Shown here: positions 23,328 through 35,156 of the stretch, in pieces | How the letters are laid out: each line of letters opens with the position of its first letter | Position numbering within the stretch: position 1 is the stretch's first letter | Assembly (NCBI RefSeq): GCF_050908995.1 | Contig: NC_135133.1 | Location: 3,886,001-3,950,000 of the forward strand | Reading direction: 5' to 3' | DNA length: 64,000 bases | Origin: Andrena cerasifolii | Taxonomy: Eukaryota; Arthropoda; Insecta; Hymenoptera; Andrenidae | Translations under genes and position numbers: made by a program | Notes under the pieces: model-generated | What the model was told of the DNA's origin: nothing | Seen by the model: the letters and a program-made list of their open reading frames with translations, nothing else | Database searches by the model: none

Positions 23328-26300
23328 ATGGAGGCCAGCGAGTGGGATCACGCGACCTTGAGGGAAGAGGAATTCGAGCAGCATGCCGTGTATTTGGTGC
23401 CGGATGTGGCGGCATCGTCAGGCGATACCAATCGTGCGGAGGCATCCCTGCCGAGAAATTTGGTCCTCAAACCTTCTCAGGCCCTCAACGATGTACGTTC
23501 CCCCGCCAAAGAATCATTTCTCGAGACCTCCTTGGTGAGAGTCGCGAGAACTATCAAAATTTCTCTAACGATAAGTTACGCGTTCGTTACCGACGATCGA
23601 GCAGCTCCCCCCTCGATTTTCTCACCGATTCTATCCGAGTAATAAACTGGTTGACGCGTCGATGCAACCGTAAAGAATTCAATCTCCAAGAGAGCTCCCC
23701 GAACTCGAGTCACCGCGGCTAAGAACAGACATAGGTGTCCTTTAATCTCCTGCCTCTTTAAATATGCAAGATTCCATCCGGAACGATATCGCCGTGTTCG
23801 CGACGATCCATCCGCGAGCGCAAACAAGGATTCTGAACGCGAGAATAGATGAACCCACTAAGAATATCCGGCGAACAAAACTGTTTGATATGACGTGGAT
23901 TCCCCAACCGCGGCTGAATCGACGGAAACATCCCGTAGTATTTCAGTTCTGGGAGGCTCGGCTTCGGATAGGCATTTAAAGTGCGGAGGAAACGCGCCCC
24001 TTTCATCCTGTCATGTTCTCGAATGGAAGGACACTCGGGCGGCAAACGCTGATTGTAAGAGATGGTTCCCTGTGTGCGCAGGTTCTGGGAGTTTGGAGCA
24101 CAAGTTACATCCCCAAAGGGACGCGGTTCGGGCCTCTGGTGGGCCAGGTGTACACCAAGGACTCGGTGCCGGCCGACGCGAACCGGAAGTACTTCTGGAG
24201 GGTGAGAATCATTTAACCGGCTATTGAAAAATCGCGAGGCATTTGTCCCGAGAGCGCTGCTTATCATCAGGCCCCTCTCTCGCTCTCGCTGCGAGAGGGG
24301 AAAAACGAAAAGAAGACGGAAAGGGAAAGAGCAAGGATGGAGGAAGAAGCCTGCAAAGACCAGAAACTGGTTTCAACCGATCTAGCGAGCCTTAAAGCGA
24401 AACCCGCGAAGCCATTGATGCCTCGTAACGAATTGATGAGTTACGATAGAGGAGCCTTGGTTCCCTCTCGATTCTCCCTACTAAATCGCCGACGTTTCCT
24501 AGCCGGTCGCTGGCTCGACCGCTACGAACGTCGGGGATTTAGTCTGTGATTTGTCTCGGCGGGTGCCAAGCCAACCTTGCCCCTTCTCTCTGCGTTGAAA
24601 TGCCTCGCGCCGGATGATAATGTCGCTTGGTTGCCTAAAACGCACGCTTCCATCGGTAGGTGTACAAGAACAACGAGCTGTTCTATTACATCGACGGTTA
24701 TGACGTGCAGAAGTCAAATTGGATGCGTTACGTAAACCCGGCTTATTCGTCCGAATCGCAGAACCTAATAGCATGCCAGTATAAGGTGAGTGGAGTTCAC
24801 GGCTAGCCGACGTTTACCGTTCGCTCGCAGCCTGTCGTCAGGTCGATATCTCATCTGGATCGTCCCCTTCCCTTTCAGATGAACATTTATTTTTACACAA
24901 TCAAGCCGATACTACCGAACCAAGAGCTGCTGGTGTGGTATTGCCGAGAATTCGCGGAGAGGCTGAACTATCCGTTGACGGGCGAGCTGATGCTTCAGAG
25001 AATACGTAAGTGTGCCACTTCGCTGGGCGCTCGTAAGCGTCTCGTTTGAATATAGTTTATACGGGTGTCCGCGTCGTTTCAGGGCAACAAGTGCAACAGT
25101 CGGCGTTGCCGAGCGAGATCCCGCCCAGCGTGGACGCGGTGTCGCCCCTGAAGGACTCGTCGATCTACGAGAGACGCTCCCAGATGACACCGACGGACGG
25201 CTCCGTCAGATCGGACGAGGGCTATCATTCCAACGGCTATCACGACGAGATCCTCACGCCCCCGGAAGAGAGCAGCGAGTCCGACTCGGAGAACAACTAC
25301 GTGCTGGACTTCAGCAAGAACGCGAAAACGTCGGTGTGCAGCAACGAGGTGCTGAAGCAGGACAATGCGGCGGCGAAGAACGAGTACAGGAAGGTGAAGA
25401 TCAAGATCACCAAGACCTACGGCAACTTTCAGACGTCGAAGGGCCTGGACGGCAACGGGAAGGAGAAAGATCAGGAGCTGTCCAGCAGAGCGGTGACCCC
25501 GGAGCTTCAGAAGCCGGTGTCCCCTATAATTCTGCAGAAGAACGCGGTTCTGTCGACGATGAACGAGGACGAGATCCAAGAGAAGGCTCCCAAGCCATTC
25601 TACGAGTCCGAGGTGAAGGGTGCCTTGCCCGTTTCCGGGAGGCCAGGCTATCTCACCACTCCTAGCAGCTCCATCCTAGAGAACATCCTCCTGCGCAGCA
25701 GCACCGACAACAACAACAACAGTCACAATCACCACCACAGCGGGGCCCAGCAGCACCATCAACACCATCATATCCATCACCAGACGCACGTGGACTCTGT
25801 CACTCCACCGCCGTCCAGCCCCACGGAGATGGCTTACTCCTACAAGAAGTCCCACCGTTACGGGAACATTCTGCCCTGCAGCCCGGACTCCAGCTCGAAC
25901 CTGCCGATGCAGGCGGACACGTGCGTGAATTCCACCAGCGGCAACAGCTCCCTGCCGATGCAGAGCCCGACGAGCAACCTGCACTCAAGCACGGGTAGCC
26001 TCCACTCGAGCAACGGCAACCTCCATTCCAGCACCGGCCCTAACCTGTTACAGTCCCACCCGGGGAACATACATTCGTCCAGCAACGCGAACAATCATCA
26101 CACGAGCGCCAGCGTGCTATCGTCCAGCACGATACTCACGTCCACCAGCCAACTTCATTCATCCACCACGACCAGTAGCTGCCTACCCAAGAGGAAGACC
26201 AAGAGTCCGTCGCCCTCGGCGAACCCAGCGAGCGCGTCCACCCCTACGATCCTCTACTCGAGCTCCGGGGGATGCCAGATCGAGTCCAGCCCTGTATATC

Positions 26301-28555
26301 CCGGCTCCACCGCGAGTAGCAATCAGAGCGTCTCGCCGATCTCGCCGATCCAATCGCCCTCGTCCTACCCGTACGGTATCTATCACCAGAACGGCTCGCT
26401 GCACCACAACGTGGCGCCGTTGTCCATCAACTGCACCGCCTACTCGCCGACCCCGAGCGGCAACGTGGTCTACGAGAGGGCAGATGGCAGGAGGCTGGAG
26501 GCTGCCACCAGCAGCCACCAGCTGCCCACCTCGTCGACGATGCAGATCGACACCAACCAGGCGTTGATCGCCGGCACGCACAATCTCCACCTGGGCCACC
26601 ACCCGGGCCTGACCATCCACGCGAACTCGTCGTCGATGAGCCGGTACTCGCCGGCCAGCTCCCTGTCCCCGGACGACCACGGCTGCTCGCAGAGCGGCTC
26701 CCTAAGCCCGAACTCCCAAGGGTCCAGGGGCTACCGGTCTCTGCCCTACCCGTTGAAGAAGAAGGACGGGAAAATGCACTACGAGTGCAACGTCTGCTGC
26801 AAGACCTTCGGCCAGCTGTCCAACCTCAAGGTGCACCTGAGGACGCACTCCGGCGAGAGGCCGTTCAAGTGCAACGTCTGCACCAAGAGCTTCACCCAGC
26901 TGGCCCATCTGCAGAAGCATCATCTCGTGCACACCGGTGAGCGAACCGCGTATATCCCGTTTAACCTTGCTCGGTGGCAGATTTAAGAAAAAGGGTCAAA
27001 GTGGCAAACGTTCCGAGGAGCCCATTTCTCGGGAAATTGAAGAGGTAGTTTACTAAAAACGGACTAAAGCCGGGAATCCACCGGAAAGCTAAGCTAAGCT
27101 ATGTTATGTTATGTTATGCTATGCTATGCTATGCTATGCTATGCTATGCTAAGCTATGCTTTGCTAAGCTATGCTATGCTAAGCTATGCTATGCTATGCT
27201 ATGCTATGCTATGCTAAGCTATGCTATGCTATGCTATGCTATGCTAAGCTATGCTATGCTATGCTAAGCTATGCTAAGCTATGCTAAGCTATGCTAAGCT
27301 ATGCTATGCTAAGCTATGCTATGCTATGCTATGCTAAGCTATGCTAAGCTATGCTAAGCTAAGCTATGCTATGCTAAGCTATGCTAAGCTATGCTAAGCT
27401 ATGCTAAGCTATGCTAAGCTATGCTATGCTATGCTATGCTATGCTATGCTATGCTATGCTAAGCTATGCTAAGCTATGCTATGCTATGCTATGCTATGCT
27501 ATGCTATGCTATGCTATGCTATGCTAAGCTATGCTAAGCTATGCTATGCTAAGCTGTGCTATGCTAAGCTATGCTATGCTAAGCTATGCTATGCTATGCT
27601 ATGCTAAGCTATGCTATGCTATGCTATGCTATGCTATGCTAAGCTATGCTATGCTAAGCTATGTTAAGCTATGCTATGCTATGCAATGTTTTAGCTTTGC
27701 TTTTAGTGGAAACAGTTCCATAAGAATGTATCGAAGCTAATTTTTTTAAAACGTAGCTTAGCTTAGCTTTCCGGTGTATTCCCGGCTTTAGAATATATTG
27801 AAGCCAATTTGTTTTAAACGTAGAGCCTGGGGGGCCTTCGTTAAATGCACCACTGACCCTGCTGCACAGATATCTATCCCAAAGCGGAGACTAACGAGAG
27901 AATGCGAACTGTTACAGGCGAGAAACCGCACCAGTGTGAAATCTGCAAGAAGAGATTCAGCTCGACCTCGAACCTAAAGACCCACCTGAGACTGCATTCC
28001 GGCCAAAAGCCCTACGCCTGCGACCTGTGTCCCGCCAAGTTCACCCAGTTCGTTCATCTGAAGCTGCACAAGAGGTTACACACGAACGAGAGGCCCTACA
28101 CCTGCCAAGGCTGCGACAAGAAGTATATAAGCGCGAGCGGCCTGAGGACCCACTGGAAGACGACCAGTTGCAGGCCGAACAACATCGAGGACGAACTGGC
28201 GCTAGCCGCGGCGGTGGGCTCGCCGACCTATTACGAGTACGGGCCTGACATGAGCGTCGGTAAGTGTCACCGAGGGGTGCCACCCCCGGGACGTTTCTCC
28301 GTCGCAGCCTCTGCGCGGCGACTACAAATAGAGCGATCGATCGCCGCCAAGGGCGGTACAGCGATCTTAAAGGGGACCGTTCTGTCGTCCGCAGGTAACA
28401 TGCCGAAGGAGTGCGAGCTGGAGCACATCGACAACTACGAGAGGCACGGCTCCGGCCACGGGCCGCACTCCACGTCGCTCCACAACCTGGAGAACTCCGT
28501 GGGCAGGCCGAGCGTCATAGAGACCTCCCAGCCACACATAATCGAGTGCACCTAA
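23328..28555 (+). CDS. Blimp-1: PR domain zinc finger protein 1 (Blimp-1), seven coding exons
   Basis: Transcriptional repressor that acts in the nucleus; in flies it is an ecdysone-responsive timing factor and in vertebrates a cell-fate regulator. Coding exons: 23328-23492, 24082-24201, 24660-24785, 24879-25005, 25083-26936, 27918-28259, 28395-28555; all junctions are GT-AG and frames join, giving 964 residues. The PR/SET domain spans about residues 35-180, with EASLPRNL, YIPKGTRFGPL, NRKYFWR, KSNWMRYVNPA and NQELLVWYCREFAERL, all matching PRDM1. A long Ser/His/Asn-rich linker follows, then five C2H2-type zinc fingers (about 746-882) with PRDM1-like YECNVC and RFSSTSNLKTHLRLHSG; the last finger ends in Cys, as in the family. 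The finger block is split by an intron after the second finger. The start ATG lies six bases after a 3' splice site, so a 5' UTR exon exists upstream. Identification is very secure; exact start is likely. Confidence 0.96.
27061..27791. mobile_element. MITE carrying an expanded pentamer satellite
   Basis: Terminal inverted repeats: CTAAAGCCGGGAATCCACCG on the left and CGGTGTATTCCCGGCTTTAG on the right, continuing as GGAAAGCTAAGCTAAGCT and AGCTTAGCTTAGCTTTCC. Between them lies the array described separately. The AAGCT pentamer already forms part of the TIR, so the array probably grew from it. Confidence 0.75.
27092..27690 (+). repeat. ATGCT/AAGCT pentamer satellite, about 118 units
   Basis: An uninterrupted run of five-base units, nearly all either ATGCT or AAGCT, with rare ATGTT, GTGCT and TTGCT variants. 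ATGCT predominates and AAGCT is interspersed at irregular intervals. Open frames through it (for instance near 27531-27740) simply translate the repeat. It lies in the intron between zinc fingers 2 and 3 of Blimp-1. Confidence 0.97.
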
Positions 28556-29387
28556 GGACAGGGGTATGAGCCCTTTCGCTCCAGCGCTAAATCCAGCCGT
28601 GGAATAGTAAACGAGTTGCTCACGACACACGAGAACGGCGCCACCCTCGCGGGGTGGCAGTGAGAACGCGAGACGTATACACACACTCGCGGGGCGCTTC
28701 CCTTTTCACGGGTCGCGCGCGGCCAACGTTCCCGGGAGCCGTGCATTTCTTCATTTCGTCCGCGTCGCATGCTAGCGTGTAATTAACACTGTATAAACGG
28801 GCAGGGGTGCGTAGAGACGGTGGGGGTGGGCGGGGGGGGGGGAGGGGGTGCGTGATCGCGGAACGCGATCGAAAAACGAGTGAGATTCACGTGCAACAAA
28901 AAGGTAATCCGTGGTTGTTATAAATATTGTTGCTTGGTTAATATTGTTATCACGCGAAGGAATTACAATGCTTTCAAGCGGAGCACTCTTCTCCGGCGCC
29001 GGTTACTTTTACCGTACCGTTGATCCGTCGGTGGACGAATCGACGGGGGATTCCAGCTACGAGCGTAAACACAAAGTTCCTTCCTTGTAAATACTCGTTT
29101 CTATATTTTTTCTATGGTAGCACCACCAACGAAGACGAATCCGGGATTGCGGGACTAGACGAAACATAATAAGGGACGAAACGAGACGATAGGCTTTTTC
29201 TAATGCCGCCTCGTGTCGTCGCGCGCTGACGTTCGCGTTGCGCGAATAGCGCCCGGTTAGAGGTGTCCGGGGGAGAACAGACCAAAGTCGTTCGAGCTTC
29301 TCGATTATCCTTCCACGGTACGTTCGAAAGCGACGCTTAGGAAAAGGTACCGTAACGACGCGGCACTCCGTTACTTTTTTCTACTCG

Positions 29388-29419
<32 letters not shown>

Positions 29420-32400
29420 TATGTATATATATATACAAATCGCTACACGCTTCCACGAATAACTTCCGTCGTTCGGCTAAGCGAGTGGCTTCGCGCTTCT
29501 ATATCTCGCGTGCCGGGAGTACGATCCCGAGGGGAGTGGAGCCAATCTCTCTGGGACCCGTTCGAGTCCCAGGCACCGTTGCCCGTCGACGACGCGACGA
29601 AAAGATCGCGCGTTCCCTTTCTTCCGCGCGGTGTCACGGTACCATTTTCTACGCGAATCGAGCTAGGGCCACTGAAAGTGAAACCGCGGCGGACATTGTC
29701 GGCACCCGCCAGCAGCGAGTTCGCGGACGCGCGAGGAACAACGAGCGGTGAAACGCGACGATCGAACAACAGTAACAACAATAACCAGTGACGACACGAC
29801 TGCAAACTATACGAGACCTGTACCTGTATATACTAACATTACTATTAATTAATCGATAATTTAAAAGGTAATATATATATATATATATATATAATATAAG
29901 GAGCTCTAATTTATGAATACCTTTATACATGTATGTATATGTATATGTACATCGTCGTCGGTTGGCGAGAGAGAAACGGTAGGCTGCGCTCTAACGGATA
30001 ATCCTTTTAACAGGACGAAACCTTTTCACGGAAGTTAGGTAATTTATTACACGCGTACCACGTAGCAAAAACGTTTAACACATGAAACAAAAAAAAATAA
30101 GCTTTCGGTGATCGAGCATCTATATATATCTATATTTATACACGTTCATATACATAACATATACATATATATAAATATATATATATATATATTTTTTAGG
30201 CGTCCTTTTGTCGTGGAATTTTCGAAACGGAAAGCATAGTCTCTCGGTCCACGCGAACAAATCTTTTTAATTTCCCCCCAACGAATCAACCATCTGACAC
30301 ACACATACACACACACACACGCACACACAACTCGACTCTAAAGTTCCCCTGTCTTCTTCGTACTATTCTTCTCGTTTCGATCGGGCATGTTCTTTTCCTG
30401 TTGTCCACCGACGGCGGTGACGCGACCGATGACTAATAATTTTTTCGCACGATCGGCTGCTCGCCGCAGAAACGTCTTATCTCTTCCCCCCCGAAATTAT
30501 CGCGCACAATCTCTGGACGTAGCCGCGACCACGTAGCTGGTCGATTTGCCGTCGATGAGGTGGCATCCGGTTCGTCGAGCGACCTCCGAGGGAAGCCGAG
30601 AAGTTTCGTAATTCGGTCGCGAAGACTCGGGCGTGATCCTCGATCGGGAACAAGTCGAAAGCGCACACTAACACGGGCACATCGCGGGTAGAGGAAATTC
30701 ACAGGGACGTATTAACGGGGGGAGGGAGGCGTGGAGGGAAAAATCTAGTCAAAGAAACTAACACGAGTCCCGTGCGGGGTTTTTCTCGTGTATTAATTTA
30801 AACAAGATCCGCCCGAGCCTTCCTTCGAACTTGAATTCGACGTTCGATCTAAAAGGTAGCACTTAAAACTTGCGTATCCTCTCTAAGCGATTCGTGAAAC
30901 CATTTCGCAGTACGTTCTTTTTCTACCGAGGGGACCGTCTGTGAAAGACAAATCTCGCCCCCTTCCCCGCGCCCTCTTTGAATTTACATCGTCCATTGGT
31001 TTGAAGAAAATTTCGCCGCTCTTCGTAAAAACACTTCCACTAATTTTAAGTGCCGAATCGTCGACGAAGTGATTGGAGGAAGCGCAGCCTACCATTAGAC
31101 GCGAGACGATCGAGTCGCGGTGACGACAATGGGCACGTAACGACGCGTCGCAGACTGATATACGCACGGTTATCAATCGTCTAGGAACGGTAGAGTTTTT
31201 AAGAGAAGCTACGTGCATCGCGACACGATTCCAAGGAACGAGCGACCCGACGGGACGGAAGGTGACGGCGAGAGAGGCGCAGAGGACGCGTTCGAGGACA
31301 CCGCAGCGTTCCGAGCTTTCTTTTCTTAAAGCCTTAGTTTTCGGGAACGGAGAGAATCTTCCAGGCGAGTCGAAGCGAGACCGGACCGGGTCCCTCCCGC
31401 CCGATATCGCGGACGCATCCCATCGTCTATCCGTTTAGCTTGGAACGTGGCAACTTCTATGGTTCCTGCAACTGTCATGGTGCTCGTCGTAAGATTTCTA
31501 CTGGAACTGATCGTGTTTAGTTGGTTTCTTCCGTTTCGCTGCCCCCCCCCCCTCTCTTTCGCCTCCCACCCCGCGGCCACTTTCCGAGCCCGTTAATCGG
31601 GGAACGGCCGAAGTAGCCGTGAGTTTCAGGCAGCTTTAAGAGAGAGAACAGACGAGAGAGCGTTTCTCCATTTCGCTCGGGAGTGGCGGAGAGAGGGAGC
31701 GGGAGGGACGTGCATCGAAGACGGCACGATTCGCAAGGCCTTTACGCTGATTTTTCCGCAAACACGTTGACAGGCAACGTGGACGACTCGGGCACTCTGC
31801 CGGATGCCGCGATCGAGCGAGAGGCTACCGCCGCCGCGTGCTTACGCCGGCGATCTTATTCGATGGGAGACGCGCAGGACGCTGATAACTACCGGGTGAC
31901 CAAGTCGGGACCGATCGCGAGCCGACTCTACCGGCGTTGGCTTCCTGCGACGCGCACCGCGCTGAGAAAACGACACTGGGAACGGAGACCCGCGGGCACC
32001 GCAGAGGAACAAATCACCGCGCGCAACACATTCGTTTTCTACCCGCCGATCGAAATAGTATATCGTACGTGTAAGTACGTTGCAATCGTCGAGCTCGACG
32101 CTTCCGCGACCGCGCTGATCGAGGCCGTCGGCGCATTTCCACGGGGCGAGTCGAATTAATTAATTATGATTAATTAATTGTCGGTCGTCGATCGTTTATG
32201 AACGTTTCTATTCTAATCGCCAAAATGCGCGGCGACCTTTAGCGGGAATCTGGGAGTTCGACGAGACGTTTAAGAAATTTCCAGAAACGGTCGCGAGAGT
32301 GTTGACGCCGATGGCCGACGTCGCGTATATTTTTTCATACGCTCCGAGCGCAATCTCGAATCGCGGGCGATGGTTTCCAGTGACGTTTTTATCGATTGTC

Positions 32401-33015
32401 ATTCCGTATGTTGCCTCGATTCTCTACCTTGCCTGCATTAAACGCACTATTATAAATAATGAGATGGGAGAAGAGAGAGAGAGAAAGCGAGAACGAGTGA
32501 ATGGACGAGCGAAAGAGAGAGAGAGAGAGTTTGAACCTAGCGTGTAAGTTTGAAATTGCGGCGGAAAAGAATAAAAATAACGGAGGCGAAAGACAGTGTA
32601 GAGAGAGGGGACGGTAAGACCGAGAAGATCGTGTAAATACGCTGAAAGTAGATGATCGAAGGGATGCAAGCGCGACTAACCGCCTCGACAACAAAAAACA
32701 AGCAATATTTAGTTCTTACCATCTCGTAATAATTAAACGATAACTCCAACTGTACTGTACACGCGTGTACAAGCTCGTAAAACGTATTTAAACGACTATA
32801 AATTAAATGTTAATTATCCTTACACACTTCGTATTATAGTAAATTGTTACGCATTTATTATCATTACAATTATTGAATAGGTAATGCTCAATTAGCATTT
32901 GTTTCTTAAAATAAAGAATAAATATATGGCTGTTGGATATTTATATGCACAATATCACTACCTATCGTTCATGCCTCTCCTTAGACGTTAGATGGAATCG
33001 TTTATAGACAAGACA
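28556..33015 (+). other. Probable long 3' UTR of Blimp-1
   Basis: No coding exon follows the stop. The region is mixed in composition, with a (TA)n microsatellite at about 29385-29440 and others near 29870 and 30170, a CA run near 30300 and a GA run near 32475-32530. A strong polyadenylation signal, AATAAAGAATAAATAT, occurs at about 32911-32926, a plausible end. TGTAAATA, a match to the Pumilio recognition element, occurs at about 29087 and 32632. The UTR extent is inference; frames of up to 158 codons here lack domains. Confidence 0.45.
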
Positions 33016-33023
33016 GACCAGAC

Positions 33024-33632
33024 CAGTGGCGGATTTAAGGAAAAAGGCCCAGTTGGCGAAAGTTCTGAGGGGCCCATTTTTTTGCGGCAGAATGAAGAAG
33101 TAGTTTACTATAAACCAGCTAAGTGCGGTAGGGTAAACCAACCAGTAATTGACCGCGTACCAGGGAATTACCATTGGGCAAAGAAATGTCAATTATAAAT
33201 TTAAATATTATTATATATTTATAAATTGAGTGTAGTTGCACTTTTAATATCCTATATTTTTAGTTACGCGTATTAAGCAAACATTAATAAGTACAATTCT
33301 TATTAAAAGTATGCGGTCATTTACTGTGCTTCTACACGTTTTGCATTTTATAATATTTTTTTTTAAATTACGATTCTTATCTAAGTAATTCTTTTTATAG
33401 AAATTACAAGAAAAATAAATTTAAATGCAATTTTAACAGTTGTTTTGTTCTTATACATAAATACATTCAAGGTGCATAGATTCAAAAATTCGGTCATTCA
33501 CTGGTTGGTTTACCCTAGTACAGAAAAAAAAATATAGTGTTTGAATGCACAAACTTAATCGTGATTTTTTTGGAGATGGGGCCCTGGGAAGGCGGCAATT
33601 GTTCATCAGCCGCCCTGTTAAACCCGCCACTG
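33024..33632. mobile_element. hAT-type MITE with perfect 8-bp target duplication
   Basis: Termini CAGTGGCGGATTTAAGG and TTAAACCCGCCACTG are inverted repeats of the hAT style. GACCAGAC is duplicated exactly on both sides (33016-33023 and 33633-33640), the 8-bp length typical of hAT insertions. The element is 609 bp and non-coding, and contains a second MITE at 33129-33517. It is related to the element in the Blimp-1 intron at 26972-27855. Confidence 0.93.
33129..33517. mobile_element. MITE nested in the hAT element, TAGGGTAAACCAACCAGT ends
   Basis: The left end TAGGGTAAACCAACCAGTAA pairs with the right end (ACTGGTTGGTTTACCCTA), extended by TGACCG and CGGTCA. Terminal TA fits a Tc1/mariner-like target (inference). 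It is AT-rich, 389 bp, and without a coding frame. Being inside the hAT element it must be the younger of the two. Confidence 0.85.
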
Positions 33633-33640
33633 GACCAGAC

Positions 33641-35156
33641 GGTAATCTCGAAGGGCAGACAATCGTCCCGAGATTAGCACGTTGAACTTTCCGTCTATTA
33701 AGCCAGCGTGAAACGACGATCGATCAGAGAGACACGGGTCCTTCTGGCGGGAAGGAAGTCCAAGGATATGTTTCAACTCATAAGGCGAGGGTATATCGTT
33801 TTCAACGTTTTATTGTAAATTGATCTACAATCACCATATCCTGGCTCATCGTCGTTTACATCTTCGTCGTTTATAAATAGGAAAAATGTTACAGCAGCAC
33901 TATTGCTCAATTATCATAGTGTGTGTACGCGTACGTGTGCACATGTCCTCCGCATATAACTCTGTTTATTTCGTCGCAGATAATCAACTTCACGATGGGT
34001 AAAGTTCATCAATAAAAATCACCTCGCTCGTCGCGACGAGCGCCTCATTCAGTTACTTATTGTACAATTAACGGTTACGTGAACTCGCGGGTGAAACGAA
34101 TCGAATTTTGGTCGAATGGGAACTGGCGTCCACGCGGAACGGAACAAAATCGGGGAAGGACGAAGCTACCTAGCTTACCAGTAACGCGCTCTTCTTTCTT
34201 TCTTTTTTTTCATTTTCTTTTTTTTTTTTACAATCGCATCGTCATATCCCCCAGGTTTAGAAGAATGCGTATGATTTTCTTTCGTGTACACGTCCAGGAT
34301 AATATACATTCCTATATTAATTAGAAAAATAATACAGATTTTGCCTTGTTAATGGAAACAATTAACTATACGTTATGCACCGCATGATTTACGCGGGTAT
34401 GGACATTTTGAGTATGCTGTCACAGCTAACCAAGTCCCTGAAAACAATTTCAAGAAATGTCTTTCATCTCCCAAACAAATTACACGGTTCGCGTGTGTCT
34501 TAGGAACGACGCTACTCGAGCCTCGCGCGAGGCTCGGTCACATCGTGCACCGATGATAGCGCGGGGATCCCGTGTCGATAATCTTAATTCAACGATAACG
34601 CGCGAAGGAAAAATAGGCGAATGAATGAATCACGAGTTTGCCGCAGCGAACCACGTAAATTCGATGATGCCGAGGACAGGGAAGAGTAAAGCTTTCACCT
34701 TCACTATCGCCTGCTCACGCGTGATTCATATCGCAAGATGAGAATGATCTTAGAATGGTTAAGGGCGGAGAGAAAGAAGTATATACTCTGTAAAGTCACT
34801 CCGTTCGGATATCTTTGTATGAAAATATAGGAGCGAGGTAGCGAAAATAATACATTCTTATACGCATAATTGGAAACGTTAGATCACAATTAAAAGCACG
34901 AGAGAAGAGAATGGAATCCCTGGCATAACGCTCGATTCTCGGTAGAAGCGAAACCATTCAGGAAGCCAAGACTAAGCTAGATCACAAATAAAATACCATT
35001 CCAGAACTCTAAGTGTAGACAATTACAACATTCTTTATTATCGTAAGATACGTTGCGTCGGCGAATTAAAATGTAAATGTAGGTGAACGGCTGTCGTTCG
35101 AACATAATTGACGTAATTGATGGAGAATTAATGAGGATGTGAATTGTCCTACCTTA
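33641..35156 (-). other. Probable 3' UTR of FAM76 and convergent gap
   Basis: Read on the - strand this follows the FAM76 stop codon. AATAAA signals on that strand occur at about 33808-33813 and 33965-33970, so the transcript could end near 33.8 kb, tail to tail with Blimp-1. No ORF of interest is present. Confidence 0.4.

Larger units (their letters stand above)
26972..27855. mobile_element. hAT-type MITE filling most of a Blimp-1 intron
   Basis: The left end CGGTGGCAGATTTAAGAAAA and the right end CGTTAAATGCACCACTG resemble the termini of the hAT element at 33024-33632, and the left subterminal region (AACGTTCCGAGGAGCCCATT, GAAGAGGTAGTTTACTA) matches it too. The flanking 8-mers ACCTTGCT (26964-26971) and ACCCTGCT (27856-27863) differ at one base, as expected of an old 8-bp target duplication. 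Another element with a pentamer satellite (27061-27791) sits inside. The intron runs from 26937 to 27917. Confidence 0.75.

Noticed and set aside
27531..27740. 69-codon frame of MLSYAMLSYA type
   Set aside because: Pure translation of the ATGCT/AAGCT satellite.
31683..32159. 158-codon frame downstream of Blimp-1
   Set aside because: Begins at GTG rather than ATG, has no recognisable domain and lies in the probable 3' UTR.
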